Assembly: GCA_026008535.1 (NCBI GenBank)
Contig: BRKX01000001.1
Coordinates: forward strand, 39,510,317 to 39,574,316
DNA from: Perilla frutescens
Lineage: Eukaryota; Streptophyta; Magnoliopsida; Lamiales; Lamiaceae
Length of the DNA stretch: 64,000 nt
Direction of reading: 5' to 3'
Shown here: piece after piece, positions 23,160-35,640 of the stretch
Numbering within the stretch: position 1 is the stretch's first letter
How the letters are laid out: every line of letters starts with the position of its first letter
Notes under the pieces: generated by a model
Told to the model about the DNA's origin: nothing
What the model saw: the letters and a program-made list of their open reading frames with translations, nothing else
The model's database searches: none
Translations under genes and position numbers: made by a program

Positions 23160-24569
23160 TGGATATGAATTGATGAACTTTATTATATTAATTAAGTTGT
23201 GTATTTTATATAACTTTTGTGCTCTAATTGCTATCATTGGAGTTTTTTATGTGTTTGCTAGTTTTGCGGCAATAGTTGCGTTTTCGTTGCATAATTGAAG
23301 CAAAACAGTCAAATACGCCTATGAAGAGTTGAAGGAGGATTTAATTAGACTCTTGGGCTTAATTAAATACTTAATTAAAGCTTAATGGATTGAATTAAAT
23401 GACTAAATCCTGTGAAAATTCGAAGCCCAGCGCGAAAATTCACTTGGGTCGACCTTGAAAGTGTCGGTCGACCCAAGCCAGTGTAATTTGTGAAAGCCTG
23501 GGTCAACCCTGTGCAATGGATCGACTGAAATGTCTTGGCCGACCCATGTGCTCAGATTCGTGGAAATGTGATTTTTTTTTATCTCCAATCCAGGGTTTTA
23601 AACCTACGTATAAAAGGCTCTATTTTGATACACGTCTGATATGTTCTAAGGGAGATTAGAGAGACATAAGAGAAAAGAGACAAGAGAAAAGAAAGACGAG
23701 GCTTGCCATGTACTCAAGAGGAGGTGTCAAGGTTGCTAAAGATCAGGTGCTACTGCAGAAGAGACAAAGACAGCTGGATTTTCCCGTGTTATTCGGTTTG
23801 TTTATTTATTTTTTCATTAACACTTTTACTCTAGTTTTGATTATTTATTTAATTTTGTTTAACTAATTTAATATCTAAGTTTTAGGGATTGGATGTTATA
23901 GATTTTATTAATTAATATAAGTTGGTTGCTTTCTTCTTGTTCTCTCTTGCGGCTTAATTTCCATGAGCTTATTTATATCTTATATAAATGGTTGATCACT
24001 ATTTGTGCTTGCTAGTCGATTAATTCGATGAACTCACCGGAGAAGAATTAATTGATAGAAAGATAGAATTTAGGTTGTGTATGCTTGGAAGAACCGACCC
24101 AGTGAACAAGTATTACATAGGGTTCAATAAATCTTCATGTGCTTGATTGGGAGTGATGATATGTGTGAAGAACCGATCAAGTGAAGTGCATGCTCATTAT
24201 GTCTATATTATGGTATATGCCTTAAAAAGAAGTTTGATAACAAACTAGTGATTGTTCGTCATTGATAAATTAAAATCGAAAATCGGGTTGCAAGATTCAA
24301 TGAACATGAATAAATGAGATAATAATCCAGTTTCCGTAAAACCTAGTTTTTCTCTATTAATAAGTTTTAAGTATTTTATTTTGCTGTCTTTAATTTCTTT
24401 TAATTATTTTTCCTCTATCTGTGTATTTAGTGTCTAAATATTCATTAGGTACTTGTGTTTGAGAATATAGGAGTTGTAGTCTCTATGGAATACGATACTC
24501 TTGTTCACCCGTATATTATAATAACACTGTGTACTTGCGATCACTTATTTATTAATAAATAGCGTGTCA
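23160..24569 (+). mobile_element. Partial gypsy-type LTR with GGTCGACC repeats
   Basis: The 3' half ends in TACGATACTC, GTGTACTTGCGAT and AGCGTGTCA, the tail pattern of plant Tat/Athila-like gypsy LTRs. The stretch 56660-57126 is a diverged copy of the last ~480 bp. A TATA box lies at 23609-23616. Just upstream, five variants of GGGTCGACC occur between 23446 and 23560. The left end is uncertain and no target-site duplication was found. Confidence 0.55.
23609..23616 (+). promoter_or_regulatory. LTR TATA box
   Basis: TATAAAAG in ACGTATAAAAGGCTC, about 50 bp after the last GGTCGACC-like repeat. Confidence 0.6.
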
Positions 24570-24689
24570 GAAACTACATGAATGTGACTGTATAGTTGAG
24601 TGACAAACGGGATTTTCATCCTTATTTCGAGTGTACCGTTCTTTCGTGTGCATGTTTGCCTTTATTTTACTGCTTTTATTATTGAATTA

Positions 24690-26095
24690 GCTATATTTTA
24701 TAAATAAGTGCTTTTGACACGTTTGTTTGTGCTTCAGGGACGAAACAAGTGGATCGAGCCTCCAAGGGACAAGAAGCCGGTGCGACCCGAGTACAGGACG
24801 TGGCGCGAGTGGGCTTGCACACTAAAGCCCTAAAAGTACGTTGTGAGGCGCGACCCACACCAGAACAGAGTGGCGTGAGCAACTCACTCGCGCCAAGTGG
24901 CGCGATCCGGAAAACACAAAATGGGGCGCGACCCGCATACAGGTTCAGGCGCGACCGGGCATCCACACTGAGGCTCGGAAAAGCATAGCTCAAGGCACGA
25001 CCCGAGCCACGAGAAGTGGCACGATTGGAGGCGCAACCCGCGCAAGATTTTGGAGGCGCGACTGACCCGTCTCGCGCCTCCTTACCATGTTCCGGATTTT
25101 TGTATTTTCTTTTCAATTTTGATTCAAATTTTGGTACCCGAAAATATCTTAGTTTAAATAGGGATCCTAGTTTGAAAAGTAGGGCAATCCCCATTCCATT
25201 TACTCCATTTAGCATATTTTAGAGGATTTTGAGAATTTTGTCTTGGAAGAGTTCAAGTGCAAGAGAATTGAAGTTTGAGAAGATTGTCTACACATTTCGG
25301 GTTTAATCTAACTTTGCTATTTTTATTGTTGGTAGTGGTTTCATTTTGATTATGAGTATGAGTAGCTAAATATTTTATTCTAGGGTGATGTAAATTAATG
25401 TTGGGTGTTTGAATTTTGATGTGGATTGATGTTTCTCTCCCCTCTCTTCTTCATAAAGTAAAGATTTGATTGCCTCTTTCCTTTTGGCCACTTAAGGGCA
25501 AGAATTGGTGTTTAATTATCTTTGAGAAAAGTAATTTTACATGGGTATTTGATTTATGAACTCAATTTTATATTATAACGAGAGTTTGGTATTTAATTGA
25601 CTTGTTGGTGATTGATTGAGATAAATTTAGTGAGATATGAATTCAACCCTAGAGATAGGGGAATTTTATTGGGCCAAAAATGTCTTAGAGGGTTGAGGAA
25701 GTTCTAGGACTAGTTTTGTATCAATCTTGAGAGTGAAAATTAGCATGTTATTCATATCAAAATGATTGCACCATTTGTTAATAAGCGTTGCCCTAGAACC
25801 CCTTTCTTCCTTATTACTTAAATTCCTTAGTTGATTCATTTGCAATTTTTTTGTTTTAGTGATCTTGTGAGTTATTTTCATTTATGTTTAGTCTAGAAAA
25901 TCTAAAAAAATATTTGGTTAGTTTAACTTGTGATACAATGTGCGTAGGATGCTTGCTTGCTTGAATTCCCATTAATTTCCCCGTGTTCGACCCTGTTTCA
26001 CGTGCTACAATAATGTACACTTGCATAGTGAGATTGGAATTTTTAAAACTTGTATTTTGAATTAAACATTGCAAAAACAAAATCTCACCATCGAG
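24690..26095 (+). mobile_element. Partial gypsy-type LTR with GGCGCGACC repeats
   Basis: It opens with GCTTCAGGGACGAAACAAG and ends near GTTCGACCCTGTTTC and GTACACTTGC, phrases seen in plant Tat/Ogre-like LTRs. From about 24770 to 25085 it contains some eight variants of GGCGCGACC. A TATA-like TTTAAATAG follows at 25153. Open frames over the GC-rich part are incidental. Ends and duplications are not resolved. Confidence 0.5.
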
Positions 26096-26227
26096 GAGAA
26101 TTTAAAGGATTTGATAGTTGCTACTCACACCACAAGGTGCATTTTCTTTTCTGGTACTCATTCCACCAGAACTCCAAAATTAAGTGTCCTTGACCTGGGG
26201 TGGTGGGATAGGTGACCCCTGGGAATT

Positions 26228-26580
26228 TTTTTAGGGAGCGTGCGAGCGAGGACAAAGTTAAACTAGAAAGACTCGTATTGGTTTGTGAGGACAACCGTCA
26301 GTGCGCTCTCGCACAAAGCACGCTGGAAAGAGTCGTGTTGATTTGTGGAGACAAACGTCAGTCCGCATAGAGTATGTGAGTGAGGACAAAGCACGCTAGA
26401 AATGAGTGTGCGGGTGAGGACAAAACACGTTGGAAAGATTCATGTTGATTTGTGGGAACAACCATTAGTCCCCAGGGAGACAAAGCATGTTGAAAAGACT
26501 CGTGATAATAGGGAGCGTACGAGTGAGGACTAAGTATGCTGAAAAAACTCGTGTTAATTTGTGGAGATGACTGTCAATTC
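26228..26580 (+). repeat. Minisatellite, ~65-bp units
   Basis: About five imperfect units share GAGCGTGCGAGTGAGGAC, AAAGCACGCTGGAAAG, ACTCGTGTTGATTTGTG and ACAACCGTCAGTC. No coding frame persists through it. Confidence 0.75.
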
Positions 26581-26599
26581 CAAAACTAAATCCTTATAA

Positions 26600-27108
26600 T
26601 TCTCACGTGAAATTTTGATTATGATTTATAGGATTAATTGCCAACAAATTACGAACTTTGTCCAAATTTATTATGATAACACGACTTTACAAAGTTGCAA
26701 TCACTATACCAATTTTAATTATTTTTACAATTAAAACATCGATCATATTTAATTCATTTACAAACCAAAACAAATAAAACCACATCATTAAGTCACAAAG
26801 CAATGATTAGACTTCCACGAACAACACCATTTAGGTAATTTCTAAAGAGGATTAACTGCCTTCAAAATATATACGAATTATGTTGAATTTACAATTACAC
26901 TTTTAAGCAATTACAATACTATTCTTTAAGTTTTGTAATTAAAACTTCCCATCTCTGTTCTTGACGCTAAGATTAATGTAGTGTTTATGTGGTTGGGTTG
27001 TATTTGCTAGAAGGCTCAATTCCTTTTATTGTGTCTTTGGATTCATTTTTGGTCATTCGTTCACATTTTAGCTGAAGTAGTAAAAATTAGATATATGTTT
27101 TATGTTCA
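26600..27108. other. AT-rich DNA with a diverged direct repeat
   Basis: AGGATTAATTGCC with ACGAACTTTG-like phrases (26630) recurs as AGGATTAACTGCC (26848). It may be the remains of a small DNA element. No gene is seen. Confidence 0.4.
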
Positions 27109-27137
27109 GCGCGCGCGCGCGCACACACACATACATA
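27109..27137. repeat. (GC)n(CA)n microsatellite
   Basis: GCGCGCGCGCGC followed by ACACACACA. Confidence 0.9.
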
Positions 27138-27159
27138 GTGTATAGAGATGCAAATATCA

Positions 27160-27218
27160 ATCAAAGGTCATGAGTTCGAATCTCCTCAATAACACAGGTC
27201 GGGTGTGTGAGTAAAAAA
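27160..27218 (+). mobile_element. 5'-truncated SINE fragment
   Basis: A B-box-like GAGTTCGAATCTC is followed by CGGGTGTGTGAGT and an A-rich tail. The start is missing. The unit abuts a second SINE. Confidence 0.45.
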
Positions 27219-27221
27219 AAA

Positions 27222-27420
27222 TTCCGATGGGAATAGCCTAGTGGTGAAGTGAGGTTGCTTGGAGAGCAAATATGATAAGTTCGAATCTCCCTCTATATTT
27301 GGGATAGAATTTCCCAAAAATCTTAATTAAATACATCGGCCCACATGTTTGAGTCGAACAAACTTATCCACGTGTACTCCAATTTGTACCAAATTTCGTG
27401 GTTGCAATAATAAATCCACA
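27222..27420 (+). mobile_element. tRNA-derived SINE-like element
   Basis: An A-box-like TAGCCTAGTGGT and a B-box-like AGTTCGAATCT lie about 40 bp apart, as in Pol III promoters of tRNA-derived SINEs. The right end is uncertain. Confidence 0.5.
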
Positions 27421-27736
27421 AAAGTAATTCTAATACTACAACATTAGTGACACATTAAAAATTTAAATCCACCAACCACTTTAAAGCAATCTCAACAATC
27501 ATAAATTCAAAAATCAACTTTATACTAGGTCACACTACTACACATTATTTATTCATAACATTTCATATTCTATTTGTATTTTTTATATATTTAATTTATT
27601 CTCCTAAAAAATTAATTTTATAATAATTGTAATTCAATTTATTTAATATAGTTTAACAAATATTTATAATATTATATATGTGTGTGTGCGTGTGTGTGTT
27701 CCATTTAAATAAAAAATGAACAAAAAAAATACATGA

Positions 27737-27769
<33 letters not shown>

Positions 27770-27830
27770 AGAGGAGTGAGAAAAAAAAAGAAAAAAAAGA
27801 AAGAGAAAATGCGAGAAAAGAGAAAGAGAA
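27737..27830. repeat. GA-rich microsatellite
   Basis: (GA)n followed by AAAG-rich purine DNA. The rest of 27421-28536 is AT-rich with no gene. Confidence 0.9.
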
Positions 27831-28536
27831 ATTAGGGACCGAATCAAATCAGTTTTGACAGTCTAGAGTTGGTTTATTTTTTTATTTTTTACATGTCATC
27901 ACAATCACAATGAAAATTAGAGGTAGTTTGATTTTCAAACCCTAAAAAATGTATACCCATTGGCAAGCATCTTAGGATCACATTGCTCGAACTAATTAAT
28001 TATATTCTTCATAATAAAATGATATATCATTTTGATAAAGTAGTATGTTGAAGAAGGAACATGACCTTGACTCAAAATAGGTCATTAGGCCTACCTAACT
28101 CCCAAGTCTTCTCATATTTAGAGAACCTTAAATCTTGTAGTAAATGATAATTTAATTTGTAGTTTTCTTTAATTGAAGTTGAACATATTGTCTAAATATC
28201 AAACTCTACTTAATTAAGTTATTCAATATTGCATAATTGCACACAAATTCGTACAACTTTGTAATTCATGCAATGAATTGAAGTAATATAATTTATGACA
28301 TATATACGATGGTTTATTTTGATCGTAATTCGATCGTGAAATTGTTTTATTGTGTTTTTATTTTCTTCATTCTAATAGCAAGATTTTAATAGACAAATCA
28401 ATAAATCATGCAATTTTAAAGATATAATTTTAAGTAAAAAAAAAAGACGCAATTTAAGTAGTATAGTTGTGTCATTTTCTTATTTTCTTTTTTAAAAAAA
28501 CTAAACATTTAAGAAAATGAAACAAAATATTTAAAA

Positions 28537-28886
28537 TTAACAACTCCAGTGGAATTTTCTCGTTGGGAAAGGCCGGAATTCCACTTGAATTTGAAAAATA
28601 AAATAAATAAAAAAAGTTAAAAAAATAAAATAAAACAATTCCAGCCCACTTTGTGAACAGCCACTGAAATGTGAATTGAAAATTAAAATAAAATCAAAAT
28701 AATTATAATGAAACATTCCGTACTGCAATGTCTACTCGAATATGAAAAAATGTGAAAAATAAAATAAAAATCGTATTACATTTCTAGGGTGCATAACTCC
28801 CGCTGGATTATCTGTAGGAATCCAATAAAATTTTAACAAAAAATGGGCCCGCTAGAATTTCCCACTATATGTATTTTTTCTTGTAG
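28537..28886. mobile_element. Right end of a CACTA-like element
   Basis: The right end reads TATTTTTTCTTGTAGT, the complement of a CACTACAAGAAAA-type terminus with one change. The preceding ~330 bp has repeated CC(A/G)(C/G)TGGAATT variants like CACTA subterminal repeats. No matching left end was found. Confidence 0.4.
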
Positions 28887-29102
28887 TTATATCATATATA
28901 TGATGATGGTTAATTCTTGTGTCATAAAAAAAACAATGATAATATTATTTAAAAATATATATATATATTATTGTGCTTAATTTTCAGCCAACTAAAACTC
29001 CGCCGCCACTATAGGTGGTCTCTTTTCCAAGTAATTACAAATCCACACGTTACCAAATTCATAATTAATTTATAATCTAAACCAAATTAATTAACTAATA
29101 AA

Positions 29103-29444
29103 TTAAAGTGTGTGCATTGAGAGAGCAAACAAACTTTCCTCGTCGGATTCTGGCGGCCTGACGTGGACGAACCTTTCGTAGACCAAACGCAGAGCTCTCC
29201 GCCACCGCACACCACCGGCTGCTCCGCCGCCGGATGATATCTGACTCATCTGAAATAAAAACAATCGTAAGGCTTGCCCCATGTCCGCGCAGCTTTCTCG
29301 AAGCGGCCGGAAACTGAACGAGAACTTCAGCCCAACCAAAGCCGCCGCCGTTAGAAGCGGAGCTAAGCCGTGAATACGGTGGCCACCACCTCCAATGAGG
29401 CCGAGCTTCGCCAGCGGCGCCACCACTGGAAAACCCATGACCAT
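29103..29444 (-). CDS. Small hypothetical protein, 113 aa
   Basis: An uninterrupted frame runs from ATG 29444 to 29103; a second in-frame ATG follows at codon 3 and has equal claim. The coding stretch is much richer in GC than its AT-rich surroundings. The product has a hydrophobic, Gly/Ala/Leu-rich N-terminal half (about residues 20-45) that could span a membrane once. A Ser/Gly-rich linker and an Arg-rich segment (VRWRRALRLVYERF) follow, then an acidic C-terminus. I do not recognise the family. A TATA-like box about 105 bp upstream supports a real gene. It could also be one exon of a longer gene or a GC-rich repeat, although I see no repeat copy in the window. Conservation would decide. Confidence 0.5.
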   Translation of the reverse strand: MVMGFPVVAPLAKLGLIGGGGHRIHGLAPLLTAAALVGLKFSFSFRPLRESCADMGQALRLFLFQMSQISSGGGAAGGVRWRRALRLVYERFVHVRPPESDEESLFALSMHTL

Positions 29445-29548
29445 AAGCTCGATCGGTTAGGATTACTTTTTTTTTTAAAAATCTTCAATTTCCCTACAAG
29501 GATCAATTAGTCTTTGGTATACGTACTAATTATGGATTTTAGTATACT

Positions 29549-29555
29549 TATATAG
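29549..29555 (-). promoter_or_regulatory. TATA-like box upstream of the 113-aa ORF
   Basis: The minus strand reads CTATATAAG about 105 bp before the ATG. An ACGT-core sequence (TGACGTAG) lies further upstream near 29646. Confidence 0.35.
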
Positions 29556-29559
29556 ATAA

Positions 29560-30773
29560 TAATAAAAATAACATAATTATTTTTGTAAAAATAAATTACA
29601 CCTTTTTGACTTGACATGTCTACTGTATGGAGATTACTTATTTTCTACGTCACTTCACAGATAACAGTATGTTTCAACACTTGCAATTTCCTATATATTT
29701 TTTAATTATTAAAACGGCACAATAATTAATGTAAATATCATGATTATTATATAGATAAGGATTTATTAGCCTTAACCAAATTTTACTATATGTAAAAGTA
29801 AGATAGTGTGGGGTAAAATAGTAATTAAATTTTCCCGTCAAAACCACCCTAGCTATCAAATTAGGAAATTTTGTAATAGTTAATTTGCTTAATTAATCAA
29901 ATTAATATTGTGTAATTAACAAGAAATAAAATGAAGCAATATGCGTTACTTTCTTTACTGTCAATCTATACATTAATTATTTAATATAATATAATTATAT
30001 AATAAACTATATATATCGTATTAAAAATAAATATATAACATAATTATACGGATCAATATGCAACCACCTAAATATTTACACAAAAAAGTCAAATCAACCC
30101 TATATAAACTTAATATACAATCTCCCAAATATATAAATCAATAATTATGCGGGTCAATGACTACTATATATTTCCTGTAAATATAAATCTCGATACTTAT
30201 ACAAACTATGAGGATGAGTTTTTAAATTAGGGGATCAAAGTTGATATTATAAAAATATATATATAATATATAATTTTAATTTTTAAGAAAAAAATTAAAA
30301 ATCTATATCTACACTATATCTAAAGGTAAGATAATATATATAAATTGAAAATATCAAGTATAATTTCCAGCCTAAATTACATTTCCAAAAACATAAATAT
30401 ATATTTGTGCGTTGATTATATTATAGTTTAACACTTATAATAAATAAAATTAATTTAATTAATATAGGTCATAATTATGGAATTGATTTTCATAATTCAA
30501 TTCCAATCATTCCATATGGTATCTAATAAATAGACGTCAATTATGCAATTATATTTATAGACGTCAATTTTTTTATGGTAACAATATATTTATAGTATTT
30601 ATATACATATGTAAAAAAATTATAGAAACAATTTTAATTCTTAATTATAGAAACAATTTTAATTGACAAAATTAAAAAAAAAACGAGTCATTTTGTTCAT
30701 CTATAAATAGGAATAGGATTGTCATCTTTACCTCATATTCTCATTCTTATTTAATTTGCACATATCTTATGTG
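29560..30773. other. AT-rich intergenic DNA
   Basis: No gene or element end was recognised. CTATAAATAGG near 30701 looks like a TATA box and may belong to the transcribed region holding the duplication at 30774. Confidence 0.4.
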
Positions 30774-30868
30774 AAAAGCTTTGAGAGTATATCATTTTTT
30801 TATGTAAAGAGAGTAAGTACGTCTAAGAAAAGCTTTGAGAGTATATCATTTTTTTATGTAAAGAGAGT
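30774..30868 (+). repeat. Recent ~50-bp tandem duplication
   Basis: AAAAGCTTTGAGAGTATATC and the following 23 bp occur twice with no difference I can see over about 43 bp. The near-identity implies a recent event. Confidence 0.9.
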
Positions 30869-32446
30869 ACGTCTTTTTTTTTTTCCAATTGCATATGACC
30901 TAAATTGTTGTTCCTAATACTATAATCATTCATTTTTTCTCCTTTTCTTATTATTCAAGAAAGGATTTGAGGTGAAGAAAATTCAAATGACGAACATCCA
31001 ATTAGAAAAGTAAGATGAAATATATTCGGAATATTTGGTGTAGGCTAAAGGTAATCTCAAAAAATGAGAATGTAGTGCGACTCCTAAAATGACATTTTAT
31101 AGTTACTCTGTAAATTCAATTCAATCTGAATGCAAATAAATATGTGGGCCTTTTTTATTCCAATTTTTTTATTTTTGAAAATTAGTAATGGATGTAATGT
31201 AGTTATAAATGGATGTAGACATGTAGTTATATTTTGTAATTGAATAGTTCACATTTTTATTGTGTAATTTTAGTTTGAATGTTTAACTCTTATTTGAGAA
31301 TGTTATTTATTCATTATTCGTATTGATACTTTTTAAGATTTTTTTTTTATTGGTGTACAATATTTTCTTTTTTTTCTTTTTTTTTTATATTTTGATTAGA
31401 TCTATTTTTAACTACATGAACTGCTTAATATGAATGATATGTAATAGGATTATGTTTGCAGTGAATTTGAGTTGCGTAATTGTAGATTATTCAAGAGCAT
31501 TTTCGTTGTATAATTTTGATATTTTCAATCAAGTTGAATTAACACCTTTATATATTTTATCCAACTGTAACATAGAAATATGGTAATTGAAACTTATACT
31601 TTGTATTATTACAAAATTGTCGAATAACAAACTAATATTTATTTTGAAAATTTCCAAGACCACTTGGATTGAATTAATTCACCAAAGAAAATTAGATACG
31701 TAGTCTTTCAGAAAATATATGTATAGTTGTTTCATGGTTTTTTTTAAGAAACCAATTAAATATAAATGGTCAAGAAATTTTTGGATTTTCTAAATGTTTT
31801 AGATTTTTATTGATGAATCTGGATTTCTGATTTTTTTCCATAATTTTTAAGTTTTCTATGTGTTAATCATGTGTAGAAAAATATACATTGGTGTGCGAAA
31901 AGAAAAGGGGAGTGTGATCAAAATATTTGTTAATGTGTACTAGCGTTGTTAATGGAAGGAATAACGGAAGGAGCAAAGCCATACACTAGAAAGAATTGTG
32001 GGATGAATTTTAGTTGAAAAATTACTAATTCAAGTTTTATATATTCACACCTTACTTTAAAGTTTGATGTTTGCGTTGTAATTAAATTAACTAATGTTAA
32101 TTTGATTGTTCTCAATCTCATTAAATCAAGTTATATTTCACATTAGTCAACAAAGATTCATTGAATTATCTTTTTTTCTTGATGTATATAATGATTTAAT
32201 GAAAATTGATTTGATTAGCGTTTAGTTTATTTTTATTTTTTTTATTTGAATTATGATTATTGGAGCAAATATTGATAACTATTTTTTTGTGAAACTTTGT
32301 TTTTCTTATCATGACATGCGATTGTTAGTCTAGCAAGATAATTTTTCTCTTTTTAGATGGTACTTCTAAATAAAATATTATTGTGATGAACTTTTTTCTT
32401 TACGTGTTGCTTTATATTTATGTGAAATTCTTATTATTATTTACTA
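30869..32446. other. AT-rich intergenic DNA
   Basis: No gene, RNA or repeat family recognised. Confidence 0.5.
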
Positions 32447-32736
32447 CTCCCTCCGTTTCGAAATGTTTGTTGTTTTAGATTTTTTGTTTTGTTTCAAAAT
32501 GTTTGTTGATTTTTATAATTTGACATCCTCTCTCTCAATTTTAACCCTCTCAAATCCTACAAGATTTCTTGATTCTAACAAAATGGAGAGAGAAAATATT
32601 GTTATTTTTTAGGAAAATATAGATGAATTAGATTTTATGGCATATATGAGGGATGGGTATATTTGTCCACAAAATTAATTGTTAATTCTAGATTAAAAAA
32701 AAAACTAAAACAACAAACATTTCGAAACGGAGGGAC
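32447..32736. mobile_element. Stowaway MITE (Tc1/mariner)
   Basis: The left end CTCCCTCCGTTTCGAAATG is inverted at the right as CATTTCGAAACGGAGGGAC, with TA duplications (32445-32446 and 32737-32738). CTCCCTCCGT is the classic Stowaway terminus. The unit is 290 bp with no coding capacity. Confidence 0.9.
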
Positions 32737-32907
32737 TAATATTTATAGATGCAAAAGTAAATGATCATAAATACAAATTTTAAGTTTTCTCGCTCTCATA
32801 ATAATTTGCTACCAAAATAGTGTACGTATTAGGCAATTTAGTTATTCCAACTAAAATATGTTGTTATGAGAGTCCACATAATTGGAAGTACTCGGAAGAA
32901 TGAAGTT

Positions 32908-32910
<3 letters not shown>

Positions 32911-32947
<37 letters not shown>
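32911..32947. repeat. (AT)n microsatellite
   Basis: About 18 AT units. Confidence 0.95.
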
Positions 32948-32948
<1 letters not shown>

Positions 32949-33299
32949 TAAATTAATGATTGAATATAATTTTATTATTATGCATAAATACTTTTTTAAT
33001 ATGTTTCACTGTGCATCGCACAGGTGGTATACTAGTAATAATATTATAAAATGATACTAGTATTAAATACTACGTACCCTGATGTTACTTACGCGAATAG
33101 TGCTCGAGTTTTTAAACAATATATAATCCGATATTTTAAAGTGATGATTTCCAAATCATATGTATAATGGGAAAGTAAAAAATATGGACGATGATAAAAT
33201 AAGAAAAAAAGAAAAAAAAGAGAAGTACTTGTGTGCACTAGGTGCATTATCAGGCCCATTGCCCGAATTAACACGTTGATCGATTAACGTTGGAAAACG

Positions 33300-33610
33300 C
33301 GTTGAGAGGGTCAACTAAAAAAACCATTCAAAATTAGTATCAACCGTAACACTAAAAAGTATTACTCAAAAACCCAAAAGTATCACTTGTATCCTTAAAA
33401 TGTATCAGTCAAAATAAATAAATAAAAAAAACCGTCAAAATCAGTATCAACCGTAATACTAAAAAGTATCACTCAAAATTCAAAAATATCATCTGTATCA
33501 TTAAAAAGTATCACCTATTTTATTATTTTTCTTTTTTTGCGGGTTGATCGGGTCAACGCGCGTTGACTCGTGTTTGATCCGGTCAAAAGTGTTGACTGTC
33601 TGATATAAAT
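33300..33610. repeat. Repeat family with two ~105-bp units and GTTGAC motifs
   Basis: Two tandem units share AGTATCAACCGTAA, ACTAAAAAGTAT and AAAAAGTATCAC (33311-33515). They are followed by dense GGTCAA/GTTGAC motifs in a GC-richer stretch (33541-33595). The same two modules recur, inverted and diverged, at about 63600-63790. Confidence 0.6.
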
Positions 33611-33871
33611 TTATATACATCTAATGCATGCAAGTTTTTACCTAAAAAAATATACATTTGTTAACATATATAGTGACAATATATAATTTTTTTCTTCAGA
33701 CGATATATAATATATATTTTTTATCGAAACTCATATTATTTTTATATCATCATAAATATTATACATAAAATATAATGTAAAAATATTAAATTATGTATAT
33801 TTTAGAAAATGTGGGCATCACCAGCATGGGTAGCATCTAATTTGCATGTTCTCACATGAAAAAGATACCGC

Positions 33872-35178
33872 TGATGGAACTGAGGATCATTTGGATGTGT
33901 GTTGATTAATTAAAAAAATTTGATTAAAAAGATCACACATCTCATTGAATGCTAAAATGGAATCTAAATCTCATGCGCAACGGAAAAATAAGATTATCGA
34001 CTACCTTGCAATTGGAGAGATACGTTGAAAAGATGTAGATATAAAATCTACAACACCTCCATTCTTCATGTTATCCACTCTGTGATCTTCTCTTGTATGA
34101 CCTAATCTCGATCCAGATGTCGTGTGAGCGACGATCTTCTAAACCTTGTAAAAGCTTAGGGACGAAGAACCCATCACCTAAATTTTAGAAATCTTTTTAG
34201 GAGAGGATTTCGAAATTTTTCTTCATGCTGGCTAGGGTTTTTCTTCTTCCTTCATAAGATATATATATGTCTACAAAAGGGATCTAGAAGAAAATTAGGG
34301 TTGGGCCTCCAACAAGCCTTAAGTTCCCATGTCTATCCCAGACATAATTTAAGCCCATTAATATTAATTCAATCCACTAAAGAATTAATATTGCACTACC
34401 ACCCTAATTTCATATTTATGGATATGGCTTCTTTAACGCAATTAATTCCCCGTGTTTAAGATATCGAATGTCCATTAATTAAATTAAGTATAATGACAAC
34501 TCAATTTAATTAATTACTTATCCATGAGCCGTACTACTCAACCTTTATTATCATGTCGGATTAAAAATCCACTTGCAAGATTTAACATGCTAATCTTTTT
34601 TGAGCTCCTCAGAGGACATCATCAACTCGGCACACTGAGACACAGTTTTCTTATATAAATAGTAACCCATCATATATAGAAGTGTCACTATCTAATCTAT
34701 TGCGCTTATTGATTCTTTAATTAGAATCTCACCCATTGATAGGCTAAAGTAATGTACATTAAAATATACATGTCTACTATTATATAAGGATTAAGAATTA
34801 CGAGAATCTTAGATTTATATTCTTATGTGCTGTCAGTTCATAAGAATTATCTCATTGCGATCCAATTCAATACACTACAAAAGTGTACCAGTATGATTTC
34901 ATATCCAAGATAGACTAATTCCAAGTTACTACAACTATACCGATGGTTCGTCTAACTCCATCTAGGTTGTGAACACTTCTCATACTTTATAAGGATCCGA
35001 TAATATGATCTTCTGGGTGCATTCCACACACCATATTATCTACAATATTAAGTATATGGCGATTTACATTATTTATTATTTGAAATAAATGCAAAATATG
35101 TGAATTTTATTCTCATTCATAATTTAAGAGAAATAATTATATACATAAAATACATGCTTTTAATATACAATCCCAACA
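33872..35178 (-). repeat. 3' LTR of the old copia element
   Basis: On the minus strand it starts TGTTGGGATTGT just after a PPT (AAGTGGGAGAT) and ends TTCCATCA, 1307 bp in all. Diverged copies occur at 54740-54850 and, inverted, at 54890-56659. Confidence 0.8.
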
Positions 35179-35189
35179 ATCTCCCACTT
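35179..35189 (-). other. PPT of the old copia element
   Basis: The minus strand reads AAGTGGGAGAT directly before the LTR start. Confidence 0.65.
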
Positions 35190-35550
35190 ATACTTAAATC
35201 ATTGCTTTTAAGTATACCGGTATCTATCAATTCTCCAACTTATACTTAGCTTTGAGTTGCTTTCTAAGTATCCTACTCTCATTTCCTCATCTACTTGAAT
35301 AACATGAATATGTAACCCACAATTCATTTATTCTCTAAGGAAATTGACTGGACAGTATACTTGAAGCCTTGTTTTGTTTTACCATGCACTCAACTCCCAC
35401 TACCTCAATAATCCAAATGACATGGATATACAATCCATTCATTTTATGAGGGAATTAGTTAGGAAGTCTACTAATGCAATCTTGGTAAATTAAAAAACCT
35501 CTATATATACGATTACTCGTACTTTGCAGTACTTCTCATATGTTTACTTA

Positions 35551-35640
35551 CCTTATGAACTTGTAGTCCTTCGAATTTGCAATTGCACAAGTGTTTGCAC
35601 AATAAATTGTACCAAACACTTTACTCAAATCAGGCACTAC
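35551..35640 (-). pseudogene. RNase H remnant of the old copia element
   Basis: The minus-strand frame retains a pattern like the conserved copia RNase H segment with a CDN-TGAIA-KEP core, here IYCANTCAIANSKDY. The key Asp is replaced by Ala. Only about 30 codons are readable. Confidence 0.6.

Noticed and set aside
24691..25222. Overlapping frames on both strands, up to 174 residues
   Set aside because: They come from the GC-rich iterated GGCGCGACC block of an LTR, where stops are rare by composition.
33855..33871. Apparent primer-binding site after the LTR at 33872 (minus strand GCGGTATCTTTTTC)
   Set aside because: A PPT precedes this LTR, so it is the 3' LTR and the match is probably chance flanking sequence.
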